From assembly GCA_036873755.1 (NCBI GenBank), contig JAVTVY010039269.1, positions 62,001-126,000 of the forward strand: DNA of 64,000 bases, in the 5' to 3' direction. A program made the position numbers and the translations under genes. The DNA is from Hanleya hanleyi (taxonomy: Eukaryota > Mollusca > Polyplacophora > Lepidopleurida > Hanleyidae). Below are positions 11,631 through 23,085 of this stretch, piece after piece; within the stretch, counting starts at the first letter, position 1; each line of letters starts with the position of its first letter. The notes below the pieces were generated by a model. The model worked only from the letters and a program-made list of their open reading frames with translations. It searched no databases and was not told the DNA's origin.

Positions 11631-11729
11631 TGTATCTCAGGTACGCTTTTATTGTACCTGTTCATGTGGCAACTTGGATGACATGATCACACGGCCCCTA
11701 GCACCGGCATAAGCGGTATTACATACAAA
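11631..11729 (+). repeat. Conserved module, copy 3
   Basis: GTATCTCAGGTACGCTTTTA, TGTTCATGTGG, CACGGCCCCTAGCACCGG and AAGCGGTATTA appear in the usual order. Matching copies stand at 32635 and 49335. Confidence 0.75.
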
Positions 11730-11909
11730 TCTAGAGAGCTATGATGGAAATGCTCTGATAACTCGCATATTGGTAATATACACACACACGCACAAGATGG
11801 TTTCCTAAGCGGTCATCCGTTTTTAATGAAGACAGCAAGACACAATAAAGTTCTTTGTATACAATCTTTGTCACTGATCAGTATTCGTTATCCAAATGAA
11901 TTTTCAAGT

Positions 11910-12015
11910 TGATTTCGCGCTTGATTGTGACTGATCGGTTGAACACAATGTGGATGTAAAAGACAAGATGTTCAAACGGCCCCTAATCCCGGGTTAAGCG
12001 CAATTAGACGTAAGT
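11910..12015 (+). repeat. Conserved module, diverged copy
   Basis: CGCGCTTGATTGTGACTG, then AAACGGCCCCTAATCCCGGG and TTAAGCGCAATTAGAC. The GGCCCCTA box and the downstream AGCGxxATTAGA box are kept while the flanks differ, so these boxes are the conserved core. Counterparts are at 46430, 49617 and, reversed, 36410. Confidence 0.65.
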
Positions 12016-12494
12016 TACGAAAAGTAGAGTCAGAGATCTTGCAAGATATCATCGTATTTTGCCGTCATTGTACGACATTTTAAACAGAATTTGTTAAACT
12101 CAGGGGGGAGACCTCTGGTGGTTTAGCCTTTTTTGAATAACTTGATTCAATAATCATTCAACTCGAACCACATCCTGTCCATCGCATTCGGGAAGGTTTA
12201 ACTCTTAAGAAAATATGTCTCAGGATTTCAGAAAATATTTTTCGTGCATGGTACAAATGATGTATTCTTACCCCATCGGAGCTCGCGAACCAGGCTCCTG
12301 TAAAAATCCATATGAATCGCACGTTTAATAAAGCAGGTGGCGCGATGCCCTGCATCCAATTCAGCTTCGGGATGGGTGCCTCCATTTTTCTTATATCTTT
12401 CCTACTGCAATTTCGATGAGCTGATTACAGCCCAATTGATTTTGGAGTCAAAAATAGATCTTCGCCGATTGAACAGTGACCTCTACAATACTTT

Positions 12495-12790
12495 AGAGAT
12501 AGACAATTAAGGTTTAACGTCGCGTTCAGCAATATTTCAGCTATATAGCGATGATTAAACAAAATTCTAAGTACTCAAGCCAATAACTTAGTAATCCACC
12601 ACATTAAAACAGACACACATTAAAACTTATGCAACAAACCGATTTCTCTCAAATAACCCAAGACACAGTCCTCCCTCACCCGACTAAAAAGATCTTCCAA
12701 AGTATAAAAAGAATCTCTTACAATCTTAAAATCTATACAGTCGATAAGAATATGTTTCACTGTGAGATCTTCGTGGCATGGAAACAGAGT
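12495..12790 (-). mobile_element. I-clade LINE 3' end, U1
   Basis: Tail core at 12510-12560, then 3' UTR. The minus-strand frame ends HILIDCIDFKIVRDSFYTLEDLFSR, with an in-frame deletion of RATTL-like residues relative to other copies. The LINE is truncated near CHEDLTVKH at about 12785; the open frame continues into unrelated DNA to 12895. Confidence 0.75.
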
Positions 12791-12849
12791 TTGGATCAAA
12801 TACTCGGAAATTGGGTTTCGATCAAAATATGTCACCAAGCCTGCCACCT

Positions 12850-13245
12850 TGTCGGTATGTGAGGTCAAAATTACACCTTCACCAATTGACCTCAAAATTG
12901 ATGTGTAAGCATTGGTGTGTAGGTCACTGATGACCTCAATATTGATCTGGAAATCGAGGTATGACTTCCACCGTGTTACAATGGCACAAAATATAGGCGG
13001 ACGACATTGTCCTTTGGATATGTGATGACCCCGTCACCTGTGCGTTGACCAGTGACCTCGACTTTGATCTGCGACCTCTGTTTAAGATATACGATAATAC
13101 TATATAAAGGCACTATCGCAAATTTTAGTGTTAGGCCGCAGGTCAAAGCCAATGTCCTAGGGCACAGATCTCGGGGTCATCACTTATCAAAAGGTAAAGG
13201 TCATTAACCTATATTTAGTGACCTTAGGACAAGACCGAATTCACA
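12850..13245. promoter_or_regulatory. AGGTCA/TGACCT half-site-rich block, U1
   Basis: Many exact AGGTCA or TGACCT hexamers in about 400 bp, including AGGTCACTGATGACCT, an inverted repeat with a 4-bp spacer. AGGTCA is the half-site of many nuclear receptors. The block recurs in all units. Function is only a possibility: such tracts may simply be a repeat family. Confidence 0.4.
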
Positions 13246-13351
13246 CCGAAAATGTTAGAGTTTTATATGATTGTTTTTTCGACCATAATTCCAAGAATTT
13301 CCAATGCTGAAACTTTCAGGGGCTGTAGACCAGTGGCCCAGTTACTCGTCT

Positions 13352-13372
13352 GTAAAATAGCAAGAGAATCCG
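13352..13372. other. Empty target site of the CR1-like LINE, U1
   Basis: GTCTGTAAAATAGCAAGAGA here is uninterrupted. In U3 and U4 the same sequence is split by the roughly 3.4-kb LINE between CTGTAAAAT and CGCAAGAGAATCC. U2 is also empty (about 27408). Confidence 0.85.
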
Positions 13373-14410
13373 TTAGAAATTATAAATATATGAACGGAGA
13401 TTGCCAGAGCAAATCGTGCTATCCATTTTATGTTGTTATACACGGGGCGCCTGCTCTTCCCTTAAAATCTCCATGGCTGTATTATATACTGGCGAAAATC
13501 TCCATGAGAGAGCCATTCGGCAATGCATAAATCTTTTCTAACCCTCTCTTAGTTTTAGAGCTACACTCGGACAACCAAGACGTCCAACGCTTTTATTACC
13601 CGACTTTCAACAAGTAACATACTTATGGACGTCACGCGTTTTCCGGCTATATCTCCATTAAAGATGAAGGTTAGCCATTATCTAAACGTCAGCGGTTAGG
13701 GTTCAGTATCTGCTTCTGTACATACACAGGATGGTATCGACAGAAAAAAATATGAATTTGAAGTTTTTTGATAGAATATCATACAAGTTTCGTTTTGAGC
13801 TAATTCGCGCAATCTTCGGTGCCACGTATCATGGGTCAATTCAAAATGGTGACATTGAATCTACGTTTTGATAGTTTTATCCCAAGTTTTACACTTTTAT
13901 TGCCTGATAATAGGTTAAACTAATTTATATCGCCGGAAATAATCAGTCTGCATCATATTTAAGTTTTTGAGATATCCACCCGAGCAGAAGTTTGAAAATG
14001 GCCACCAATCGCGTGTTGGTGTGTCCATGTATGATATGTTTAGAAAATGCGAAGTAAATATTATGAATTATGAAACTTGTCACACAGAGCATGCCGGTGC
14101 AAATAGTTCTGAATATAGCCTAAAGCCATCACATGTAAGCATTATGTAGGTCTAATATAATAGTGTGCAAATGGAGCATTACCTCATGGATTTGCTTGGA
14201 AGGATGGTCTGATTCGTCGTGTAGGCGAACACACTCTGTCAAATAAAGTTTCTGAATTAACAACTTGAATGAAACGATGTTATACAAAATAAGGTTCTCT
14301 CCCCACCCTGTTACTTGGTAAAACACTGATTGAATTGAAAGATTAGATTCATAAACGATAGCGGAGGTTAACAATTGTCTAAAATATATTGACCATGTTG
14401 AGACCTAGGT
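13373..14410. repeat. Unit segment upstream of KDZ relic
   Basis: Collinear with 27418-28490, 37710-38560 and 54420-55275. Short frames (for example a segment with YETCHTEHA near 14060) are partly conserved but contain different stops in each unit. They may be upstream remains of the KDZ gene; no domain is recognisable. Confidence 0.55.
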
Positions 14411-14692
14411 CTGCATGCATACTGTTTGAACCGTGAGCCACAATTTTTCCGTCGTACACGGTTCTTGGTTGACAGGCTTCACTGGAAAAATGACAAATGT
14501 GCACCTAGTTATGCTCTCGATAAATATCCCCAGTATTCTACCATAAACAGTCAGATGGTGGAACAGTGTAATGCAGCAATAAAGAAGTTGAAGAGTTCAC
14601 TATCATATATGAACCACAAAAACTTCATGGACAGTCTTATTGTCTTCTTATGGTACACAAACCGAAAGCAAGACAAGGTCACTTCCACATAG
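14411..14692 (+). pseudogene. KDZ/cysteine-cluster transposase-like fragment, U1
   Basis: Read from 14411 the frame gives LHAYCLNREPQFF, then a FLVDRLHW box, CAPSYALDKYP, INSQMVEQCNAAIKKL and SYMNHKNFMDSL, ending in a stop at 14692. The order LHxYCLNREPxFF - VDRxHWxxHxC - INSQxxEQ - YMxxxNF matches the C-terminal part of KDZ-type transposase domains found in many invertebrate genes. The histidine after HWKN is Asp here but His in the other units. About 90 codons remain of a protein normally several hundred residues long; upstream sequence has stops. The fragment is open in three of the four units, which may reflect recent duplication rather than function. Confidence 0.6.
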
Positions 14693-15700
14693 CAAGGAGT
14701 CGGAAAATAAGGCACACCTAGAACATCAATCTATCAACCCCATCAGAGGATATGGAAAACACCATGATCCTTGAACCCATGATATCTGTATAAAGAGGGA
14801 ATATCTCAGTCTGATTTGCAGGGAGTATATGAGAAATGTCAGATGCTTATTTTCAGGCTTGTAGAATGGCAAACTGACCAGTTTGGCAGTGTTTCAAACA
14901 ACGCATGTAGATTGCCCCTTCCTCAATATACTACTTTATGTTCAAACTTAAACAAAAGCTTTGCCCCCATGCATGGACCCCCAAGGAGACGTCGGGTTGC
15001 TTTCAACATACATAATTTAAGTGGGGAGCTATATAATGCGGGGTGTACAAAGTTAGAAAATTGCAATATTCACCAATTCATCATGTACAAAATCTCCAAA
15101 TGATATTAGTCTGTATTGATATAGTGACTGTAGTAGGGGCACATTTTGTATAGTGAGTGACTATAGAGCCCTAATGGGGTGAGGCTGCTACGTCAAATGG
15201 ACAGATGGAGGCATGCACACAGTCTCACATTTTTGGTATACAGGCTAATCTCAAAGATATAGTATGTTATGTTTATGTAACCAATGACTTGCAACTTTCT
15301 AGCTGTTGGAGGAAATTAAACTATCTCTCCGTCCTCTCTAAATCTATATATTTGTCGTAGTAGAAAGTGGAATCTGGTGAAATCTCAGATTCTATCATAT
15401 AGAAACTGGAATTCTCACTTGTACGGGTAGATTCTGATATAACTAAACTGCAGAATAACGAATAAAAACCAAATATAATAATTTTAGTTTTGACTTAGTT
15501 ATCGATTTGGAGGTTATCAGCAATTATATAGTACGGGTAGGTATATATGCATTTTATCTGGCAAATGTAATAGTAAACGCCATATAGCTATACATATGTG
15601 TGATTGTCAAAAGTACAAACAGAAAGGATACCGATGAATGGATAACATTATCTAGTGCATTTTATCATCCTTGAAGTGGCAGATATACATGTATGAATTT
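14693..15700. repeat. Unit segment downstream of KDZ relic
   Basis: Shared with 28771-30710, 38832-39945 and 55551-57310 apart from insertions. The 95-codon ORF at 14816-15103 is broken by stops in U2 and U4, so it is not called a gene. The site GTTATGTTTATGTAACCAAT (about 15267) is the unoccupied insertion site of the second LINE. Confidence 0.65.
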
Positions 15701-15704
15701 AAAT

Positions 15705-15880
15705 TAGAGCGATAGCAAGAGGTGGGAAAACTTGACGTCTGGCGAGTTAAAAACAACCATATAACTCTACAGGAAAGCTTCCCTCGGCACCTCACATTCA
15801 GATACGAGAATACGTTGACTTCTCGGACGTAATCTTGGTATCTCAGCCGCGCTTTATTATGTTCATGTGGAGATCATGAA
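15705..15880 (+). repeat. Conserved module, head and left box only
   Basis: AGAGCGATAGCAAGAGGTGG, CTACAGGAAAGCTTCCCTCG, TTCTCGGACGTAATCTTGGT and CAGCCGCGCTTTATTATG are present; the GGCCCCTAG box is replaced by GTCACTGATTGAGATTAGAT. The same short form is at 39950-40110 and 57320-57530. Confidence 0.65.
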
Positions 15881-16085
15881 GTCACTGATTGAGATTAGAT
15901 ACACTTCATTAAAATATAAAAAGACTTTTGATTAAAAAATTTATCAATCAGCTAGTAAATGACCAAAGAAATGTTCATCAACTGAAGTAGGAACAATTCT
16001 GGTGTTACAATAAATCTTAAAACTACACTTATAATTCAAATTATATTTGGTCGATATTTTTATGTGATATTTAGCCTATTATCGG

Positions 16086-16125
16086 AGAGAAAGAGAGAGA
16101 ATTAAAGTTTAACGTCGCGTATGTC
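16086..16125 (-). mobile_element. Minimal retroposon tail
   Basis: GAGAGAGAGAATTAAAGTTT and AACGTCGCGTATG: only the terminal about 30 bp of the shared tail. It is present at the same place in U3 (40258) and U4 (57712). Confidence 0.6.
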
Positions 16126-17950
16126 ATCGTCAAATATGTTAAGCTCCATCTCAGACCAGAATTCTGGCAATACATATTTTTCGACATGTAACCAAGTGTT
16201 TTCACATTTACAAGATTTATATCTCTAATTTCCTCAGATAAAGACCACATATATACCACATATACACGTATATGACAGCTTTTGATTTGTCGCTAAACTG
16301 ATTCTCTTGACTGACTGGCAAATACGGAGCTCTTACTAAGCAGATGTTATCGCGATTAACGTGGGGTGGCAAATCGTTTAGCCTTGCCCCAGATATATTT
16401 TTAACCTCTGAGAATGAATGACGTCAAATGCCTTGCTATTCTTCAGTCATTTTCCAATCTCGAATACGATTAGCGGGGTGTAATTCGAGATTGGGTCTCT
16501 ACAGTGACTAAGACGTAGAGACGATCTCAGTTTGTACTTGACAACCTTCCGACGAATCAAATTATTGCTTAGATAAATCTGTTGTTCAACAGTAAATTCA
16601 TGTCCAGGACATTAAATTGTCCACATTAGCTAACCATACAGTGAGATATGGACTAGCTGACCGGTTCAATGATCAATGCACCGTCACAACCGAGAGCTTT
16701 GCTAATACGGCAAATGTTATCTTTAGCATTCAAAGTTGGGGTTACCGTACTTATTAAAACGTTCACGTGCAGCAGCCAGAAGAAAGTCTATTCACCTTAG
16801 GTTTATTATCCATCATCTAGCGCGGAACTCAATTCGCTAGCGATTGGAATCTCGCTCTGTGCTCAATATCCGTAAATTGGATTGTCTACAAGCCACTTAA
16901 TCGAGTAAAGGGCACCCTGTACTCGACTTTTGGAGATGACAGCAAAGGTGAGGAGTAACCGAACCCCTTTCCAATATGTTGAAAGCTACATTAAATCTTA
17001 CTCGGTCACTCACCCCTTTACCAATATTAGGGAACAAAAGTCATAATACTCAGGCTTTTCGGACCACTGAAGTGGAAGTATGACAAAATCGAATTAGGTG
17101 GCAGCAGAAACCTGTATCTCGAAGATTGTGAATGACAACTGAGCAAAACTTTCATCTCGCTGCTGGTAATTCTAGCCATTGTTTGCAATTGGTTTGCGTA
17201 TCTGTGCGATTGTCAGAACCGAGTTTACGTTTACTACGGTCGTCATGTTGCTTTCGTTGGACTATGCGAAGACAAAATTAGCTAAACTGTTGGAAATATT
17301 GATAATCCCAAGGAAAATGGGGTCTTTTCTTGGAACGACCGACTGCGAATGGGAACGAAAATTTTCCCCGACGTATATTTACGTTTATGTAAAAACATGT
17401 ACATCTATAGGTTTGGATATGTAATGTCTCGAGATACAGCAAGCGTTAAGAGACTCCCTCCCTTCCTCTCTAGAATTCTTCTATGAAACCCCCACAAGCA
17501 CCTCTCATTGGTTACGCATGGACGTACATATCTTACGTTAATGTTTATACCATGTACCCCTTTCCCAATGGACGTGAAATACCGTTTCCGAATTTTTGCT
17601 GTCTCATGTCTTCATGGTCATTTCCCCCAATTCCATTGATTCAGATTTCCTGGTTGAGCTTTACCGTCACCAAATGTTTTCAGTCCCTAATTGGGCGTTG
17701 GGTGCTTACTTTGCTCTCCATTTTGTATCACGTTCATCTCCCCACAGCCATCCTGGCAAAGTTCAGTGGACGTTCAAGGACGACATATAGACATACACAG
17801 GTTATAACATGTAAAACATCTCGTGTTCCCGGGCACCATTGGGCGTTAACTGCTCTTCTTTGCTTTGCCATTTTCCCGGGCCTCATATAAATCTTACTGA
17901 AATGTCAAGCTTCTCGCCTCCAAAAACAAGCTTCTCGCCTCCAAAACTTC
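16126..17950. repeat. AT-rich unit segment, no gene recognised
   Basis: Collinear with 40290-42010 and 57750-59620. The longest ORF (17483-17890, 135 codons) is not kept in U3 and is frame-altered in U4, and has no recognisable domain. A small repeat, CTTCTCGCCTCCAAAA, is tandemly doubled at 17909-17946 and in the other units. Confidence 0.65.
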
Positions 17951-18126
17951 CCGATCTTCATTGGGTGTAAGAGGCCCTTTTGGATATCTTTTGTTTTAGC
18001 TTATCCTTGGTGACCCCAATAATATCAGGATCAAGTTTCATGGCCTTTATTCTAAAACTATGGCTGTACGGTGGCCACAAACGAACACAGAAGCAACGGG
18101 GACGGTATATTACATTATAGGGAGAT

Positions 18127-18194
18127 AAATATTGAAAATAGAATATCTGTGGAACAACAGAAATATTGAAAATAGAATATCTGTGGAACAACAG
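18127..18194. repeat. 34-bp tandem duplication
   Basis: AAATATTGAAAATAGAATAT plus CTGTGGAACAACAG occurs twice in a row (18127 and 18161). U3 (about 42166) and U4 (about 59786) have a single copy, so the duplication is private to U1. Confidence 0.9.
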
Positions 18195-18282
18195 AAATTT
18201 GACTCACTCCATTGAAGACTTATTTTCATTTGATCAGCTTTCTTATTTCGTCAAAAATTAATACTTATATATATACACTAAT

Positions 18283-18579
18283 GCCATTTAGAAAGTAGAT
18301 AACATTTATATCCAATTCTTTTTAGGATGACACTTTCTCAGTAAAGCACAAATACTAGTGCTGGATGGGTCAGTCCCGTGCGAGACTCGAACCCGCGTCC
18401 TCAGAGTTTGGCACCAAATCGCCAGCAGTAAATTCAAGCGGCCTAGACCACTCGGCCACCTCAGCTTCCACTAAAGAGGAAATTCGGAGATCGGAGTCTA
18501 GATTACGTACATTTACTACCCCTCTGATAGACATATAATGGCACAGCTCCTAAAGCCGATATTATATATATATGCTCAT
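18283..18579 (-). repeat. tRNA-derived SINE array, monomer 1 (297 bp)
   Basis: On the minus strand the monomer contains TGGCCGAGTGG (box A) and GGTTCGAGTCT (box B) about 60 bp apart, a T-arm-like GCGGG/CTCGC pair around TTCGAGT, and a short AT-rich link (TATATATA) to the next copy. It resembles class II tRNA (Ser/Leu) but has no acceptor-stem pairing, so it is a tRNA-derived SINE head rather than a tRNA gene. Confidence 0.8.
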
Positions 18580-18860
18580 GCCATTTAGAAAGTAGATAAC
18601 ATTTTTAGGATGACACTTCCTCAGTAAAGCACAAATACTAGTGCTGGATGGGTCAGTCCCGTGCGAGACTCGAACCCGCGTCCTCAGAGTTTGGCACCAA
18701 ATCGCCAGCAGTAAATGGAAGCGGCCTAAACCACTCGGCCACCTCAGCTTCCACAAAAGAGGAAGTTCGCAGATCGGAGTCTAGATTACGTACATTTACT
18801 ACCCCTCTGATAGACATATAATGGCACAGCTCCTAAAGCCGATATTATATATATACTAAT
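18580..18860 (-). repeat. tRNA-derived SINE array, monomer 2 (281 bp)
   Basis: Same layout as monomer 1, lacking about 15 bp (the TATATCCAATT part after AACATT). Boxes A and B are unchanged. Confidence 0.8.
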
Positions 18861-19155
18861 GCCATTTAGAAAGTAGATAACATTTATATCCGATTATTTT
18901 TAGGATGACACTTTCCCAGTAAAGCACAAATACTAGTACTTAATGGGTCAGTCCCGTGCGAGACTCGAACCCGCGTCCTCAGAGTTTGGCACCAAATCGC
19001 CAGCAGCAAATGCAAGCGGCCTAGACCACTCGGCCACCTCAGCTTCCACGAAAGAGGAAGTTCGGAGATCGGCGCCCAGATTACGTACATTTACTACCTC
19101 TCTGATAGACATATAATGGCACAGCTCCTAAAGCCGATATTATATATATACTAAT
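18861..19155 (-). repeat. tRNA-derived SINE array, monomer 3 (295 bp)
   Basis: Same layout. Private changes include CCCAGTAAAGC for CTCAGTAAAGC and TACTTAATGGG for TGCTGGATGGG. Boxes A and B are intact. Confidence 0.8.
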
Positions 19156-19446
19156 GCCATTTAGAAAGTAGATAACATTTATATCCAATTATTTTTAGGA
19201 TGACACTTTCTCAGTAAAGCACAAATACTAGTGCTGGATGCGTCAGTCCCGTGCGAGACTCGAACCCGCGTCCTCAGAGTTTGGCACCAAATCGCCAGCA
19301 GTAAATGCAAGCGGCCTAAACCACTCGGCCACCTCAGCTTTCACAAAAAGAGGAAGTTCGGAGTCTAGATTACGTACATTTACTACCCCTCTGATAGACA
19401 TATAATGGCACAGCTCCTAAAGCCGATATTATATATATACACTAAT
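19156..19446 (-). repeat. tRNA-derived SINE array, monomer 4 (291 bp)
   Basis: Same layout, with a small deletion after GGAAGTTCGGAG that removes the ATCGG repeat. Boxes A and B are intact. Confidence 0.8.
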
Positions 19447-19692
19447 GCCATTTAGAAAGTAGATAACATTTATATCCAATTATTTTTAGGATGACACTTT
19501 CTCAGTAAAGCACAAATACTAGTGCTGGGTGGGTCAGTCCCGTGCGAGACTCGAACACGCGTCCTCAGAGTTTTGCACCAAATCGCCAGCAGTAAATGCA
19601 AGCGGCCTAAACCACTCGGCCACCTCAGCTTCCACGAAAGAGGAAGTTCGGAGATCGGAGTCTAGATTACGTACATTTACTACCCCTCTGAT
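19447..19692 (-). repeat. tRNA-derived SINE array, monomer 5 (truncated)
   Basis: Last monomer, ending inside CCCCTCTGAT where a palindrome begins. It has GAACACGCG in place of GAACCCGCG next to box B. U3 and U4 have no array at this place. Confidence 0.8.
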
Positions 19693-19730
19693 GTCTATCA
19701 GAGGGGTAGTAAATGTACGTAATCTAGACT
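19659..19730. repeat. Perfect 34-bp palindrome closing the SINE array
   Basis: Left arm 19659-19692 and right arm 19697-19730 are exact reverse complements around a 4-nt GTCT loop. The left arm is ordinary monomer sequence; the right arm is its inverted copy, directly followed by unit sequence TCCAATCACTGGAGACGA. Confidence 0.95.
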
Positions 19731-21155
19731 TCCAATCACTGGAGACGACATTTCGTGTTCCGCACTCAGTGGATAATGAACACAAAGTCAATAGGCTTTC
19801 TTCTGATTGATGTAAAACGGTCTGATAAGTAACTCCCAGCTTAAATGTTAACGATAGCATTTGTCGACTTTAAAGACGCCAATGTGTGACGATGCATCCT
19901 TGAACTGGCCAAATGTAGTCCACAGCTTCAGTCGTATTGTATTCTGGACTAATCTTGGGACTGGCTCAAGCTGGTGAGAGGGGCAAGTCGTCATATCGTG
20001 CAGGGTAGTAACATGCACATCACCATATTGTGAATGAGATACAAAACACTCAGATTCATTCAAGGTCCTTGGGTGCATCGGTTACAATGGAGTACAAACT
20101 TAATGAAACATTGTCGGACTGAGCCATTCTTTGCTCCACCGACATGACATGTTTCACCAAGGACCTTACCTCAAGGATCGTAAGTTTTGTCATCAGCGAG
20201 GCCTATGTAACAGTTTTTCAGCAAGTTTTAGTAAATGTGTTTGTCGATACAACCTTATCCTGCAGTTTTATGCAATTTCGATGAAGATGCTATAAGTGCA
20301 TTCTGCAAAGGCGAGTGGGTAGGGTAGGATGTAACGTTTTTAACATTTTTTCGGTCATATCACGACGGTGTCCACAGTTCCTATTATCCTGGCCACTGAT
20401 CAACCCTGTCAGTACAGCACTCGGCCACCCATACAAGTATTGACCGAGCCCAATTACAAGCGTCTGGTCCGTCATTCATAATTCAGCCGTCGTCCATTAG
20501 AGAATATCCGCGTCCATAATCCAAAGACCTATTCCATATAACAGTATTAGCACCAAATTCAAAAAGACAATCATAGTATACGGGGAAACGGAGGAAAGTC
20601 AAAGTAAATTTCTGACCCCTCGTCAACAGGTCACAGATGGGCAAACCTGCATTGCTACGCTAAGAATCGGGAAATTAAGTACCGACTGTACAGGACTCGA
20701 TTATCTGGGTATGTAACTGGTAGACAATCTAATCTACGGATATTGAATGCCACTATAAGTAATGTTAAGATTCCAATCGCTAGAGACCGAGTTTAGCTCT
20801 GCGTGGATAACGAACAGAAGGTCCAAAAGTTTCTTCTTATTAACGTAAACGGTTTAATAAGTAACTCCATCCCTGAACACTGACAAAGACCCAAGGTGTA
20901 ATGGTGCATCCTTTAACCGATCGGATAGTTCAAGTGGTACTGTGCGATAGGTTAATATGGACAAGTTGACGTCCCTGACATGAATTACGCGTCGTTCTAC
21001 ACTGTCCCTCTATTTATCCTCTCCATGATCAGATTTATCAGAATCACGCCTACTACAATCTCAGATTAAGCCAAAGTTTTAATCGAACTCCATGATGACA
21101 TGGACTCCACCTCGAACCATATACTGAAAATCGTATTTGGGAATGGTTTAGTGCT
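19731..21155. repeat. Closing block of U1, shuffled
   Basis: Contains pieces of the 43.26-46.26 kb block in altered order: 5S-like SINE, then the piece matching about 46125-46263, then about 44508-44575, then about 45596-46120. No gene is recognised; ORFs are short and run across repeat joints. Confidence 0.7.
20311..20452 (-). mobile_element. 5S rRNA-like SINE, U1
   Basis: On the minus strand, 20421-20451 resembles the internal control region of 5S rRNA (AATACTTG.ATGGG.GACCG-like). The other end carries the shared retroposon tail in diverged form (AACGTTTTTAACATTTTTTC, TATCACGACGG) and a GAGTGGGTAGGG simple tail. Only the 3' half of a 5S gene is represented. Confidence 0.65.
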
Positions 21156-22345
21156 GAAGATACCAATCTCAGGGTGTCATTACATATCTTCTGTACAACG
21201 CAAGTTTTCACAACCGGAAACCTGTCGGAAACTGACGTGAAACTGTTCCTTTTTCATGTAGCTTTCTGTCCATTCCTTGCGTCTTACAGTATGGCGGACT
21301 ACTTTGGACACTGCAAAGTTTCTCGAGTGAAACTAGTAATACAATGATTAATTAAAATACTCGCGAGTAAAACTACATGTAATAACAATTTTAAAAAACG
21401 ACTGATGCAGGTAATAATTTAGTTATCATGCAAATGTACTACGGTACCCACATTTCCCTTTTTAACCGGTTCCACCAAATTGCCTACAGCAACGTCAGCT
21501 TTCCGCTTGTCGATATATATTTTTAGTACAGGCGCACTTCGATAACATCGTCGTGTGTAATATGCCCACTGAGCCCCAATTACGTAATTACTCATAAATA
21601 AATTTCACGCTACTGAAAACCACATCCCTCCCTTCACGATTAATCACAAATTGCATTATTAAATGAAATTATTGTCACAATATGTCATCTATGCTGGAGT
21701 CTACAATTCTCTCTGTAAAATATTTGGGACTGGGAGATCAAACAAAAAACAAACGATTAGATATCTTAAGCTATTTTACACAGAAATATCGTAACATAAA
21801 TTTTCTATACAAATTACCAAAAAAATAAAAAGCTGTACATCTGATCTCAGTGGGGATTTGAGATAATTCATAAGTGTCAAATTCAAGAGAGGTTTGTATT
21901 GCTTTCAACAATAAATTGAAATGAAAACTTTATCCGACTAAAGCAGACAACAGAGAGAACTTCCCACCGCTAAATTAGGATTGAAAGCTTAAAAATTATT
22001 AACAGTTTGGACCAAACGAGAACGAACTTAACTTCTTCAAAGAAATCTCACAAACCATACACGAATTTAAAAACGATATTTTTTTTTGTTTCCGAGATTT
22101 TAATCTGGTTCAAAACTCCGAGCTAGTCACATGATTATCCAAATTCAAGAAACAGCTTACTCGAAAGGACGAAATTGGGCTCGTTGATACTTTTAGGACT
22201 CTTTATCCGACACTGAAACGATTTAGAAGAGGAAGGTCTTTCGAAATTTAATAATAGCTCACTGACAGACAAAACCTACTGTTAACAAATAATGCTCATT
22301 TTTTTTCTTCAAAATTTATTAAAGACAATGAGAGGGTGTTAAATA
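21156..22345. other. Single-copy AT-rich spacer between U1 and U2
   Basis: No ORF above 60 codons, no repeat partner in the window, no recognisable RNA gene or known element. It separates U1 from the 22.35-23.88 kb repeat block. Confidence 0.6.
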
Positions 22346-22469
22346 TTAAAAAGGCGGTCGAAAACGATGCCGGAGAGCTGACAAGAAGTCATATTACCCC
22401 ACAAACAAATAGACTAGTGCATATTTTTAAAAACATTACAAGAACCAAAATTGATCGCTGTGATGATTT

Positions 22470-22567
22470 GTATTCCAGCCACGCTCCATTGCAGCTGTTC
22501 CTGTGGAGATATTGAATGACATGACCACACGGCCCCTAGCACCGGTTTGAGCGGTATTAGATACAAA
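22470..22567 (+). repeat. Conserved module, copy in U2 left flank
   Basis: CCAGCCACGCTCCATTGCAG, TGTTCCTGTGG, CACGGCCCCTAGCACCGG and GAGCGGTATTAGATAC in the usual order and spacing. Confidence 0.7.
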
Positions 22568-22974
22568 TATTATAGAACGAAGATGTAATATTCCCCTATC
22601 AAGTCATCTGATGGAAAGTGATGAAGCGCAAGATAGATGAAAAACGGCCCAAACGGGAGTATTTATAGAAGCAAGTTGGTATTCAAAATCCATACATGTG
22701 AGGCCCGACGCCCACCAAGCGATTCGTTCACCGTTTTCAGACTAGTTCACCAGACTATTATATCATACGTGCTCTTCGATTATTGTAATACACCGCTGTC
22801 AGTGATCAGGTCGTCCAAGTTGTCTTGAGATACAATGCACCGAAGAATCTTTTGTGTTAAATACCGTCATTTTCATCTGACGACGATACAGCTCACCAAT
22901 CCCCAGTGTACGAGTTGTCACAGCGACACAGCTCACCAATTACCAATATACGAGTTGTCAGAGCATTTCCATCA

Positions 22975-23085
22975 CAGCTCTCTAGATTTGTATCTAATAC
23001 AGCTTATGTTGGTGCTAGGGGCCGTGTGGTCATGTCATCCAAGTTGCCACATGAAAAGGTACAATAAAACGTACCTGAGATACAA
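22975..23085 (-). repeat. Conserved module, reverse orientation
   Basis: TTGTATCTAATACAGCTTAT and TGCTAGGGGCCGTGTGGTCA are the reverse complement of the module core. It faces the forward copy at 22470 across about 400 bp, and its outer flank (CCACTTCCCTTATATGTGTT) matches the flank of the 11.6-kb copy. Confidence 0.75.

Noticed and set aside
14816..15103. 95-codon ORF downstream of the KDZ relic
   Set aside because: Interrupted by TGA and other changes in U2 and U4.
17483..17890. 135-codon ORF as a host gene
   Set aside because: Not open in U3, altered in U4, no recognisable domain, and amino-acid composition is that of random AT-rich DNA.
18360..19640. Five tRNA-Ser/Leu genes on the minus strand
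   Set aside because: A and B boxes and a T-arm are present, but no acceptor stem pairs and the anticodon region is not closed. The units are SINE monomers.
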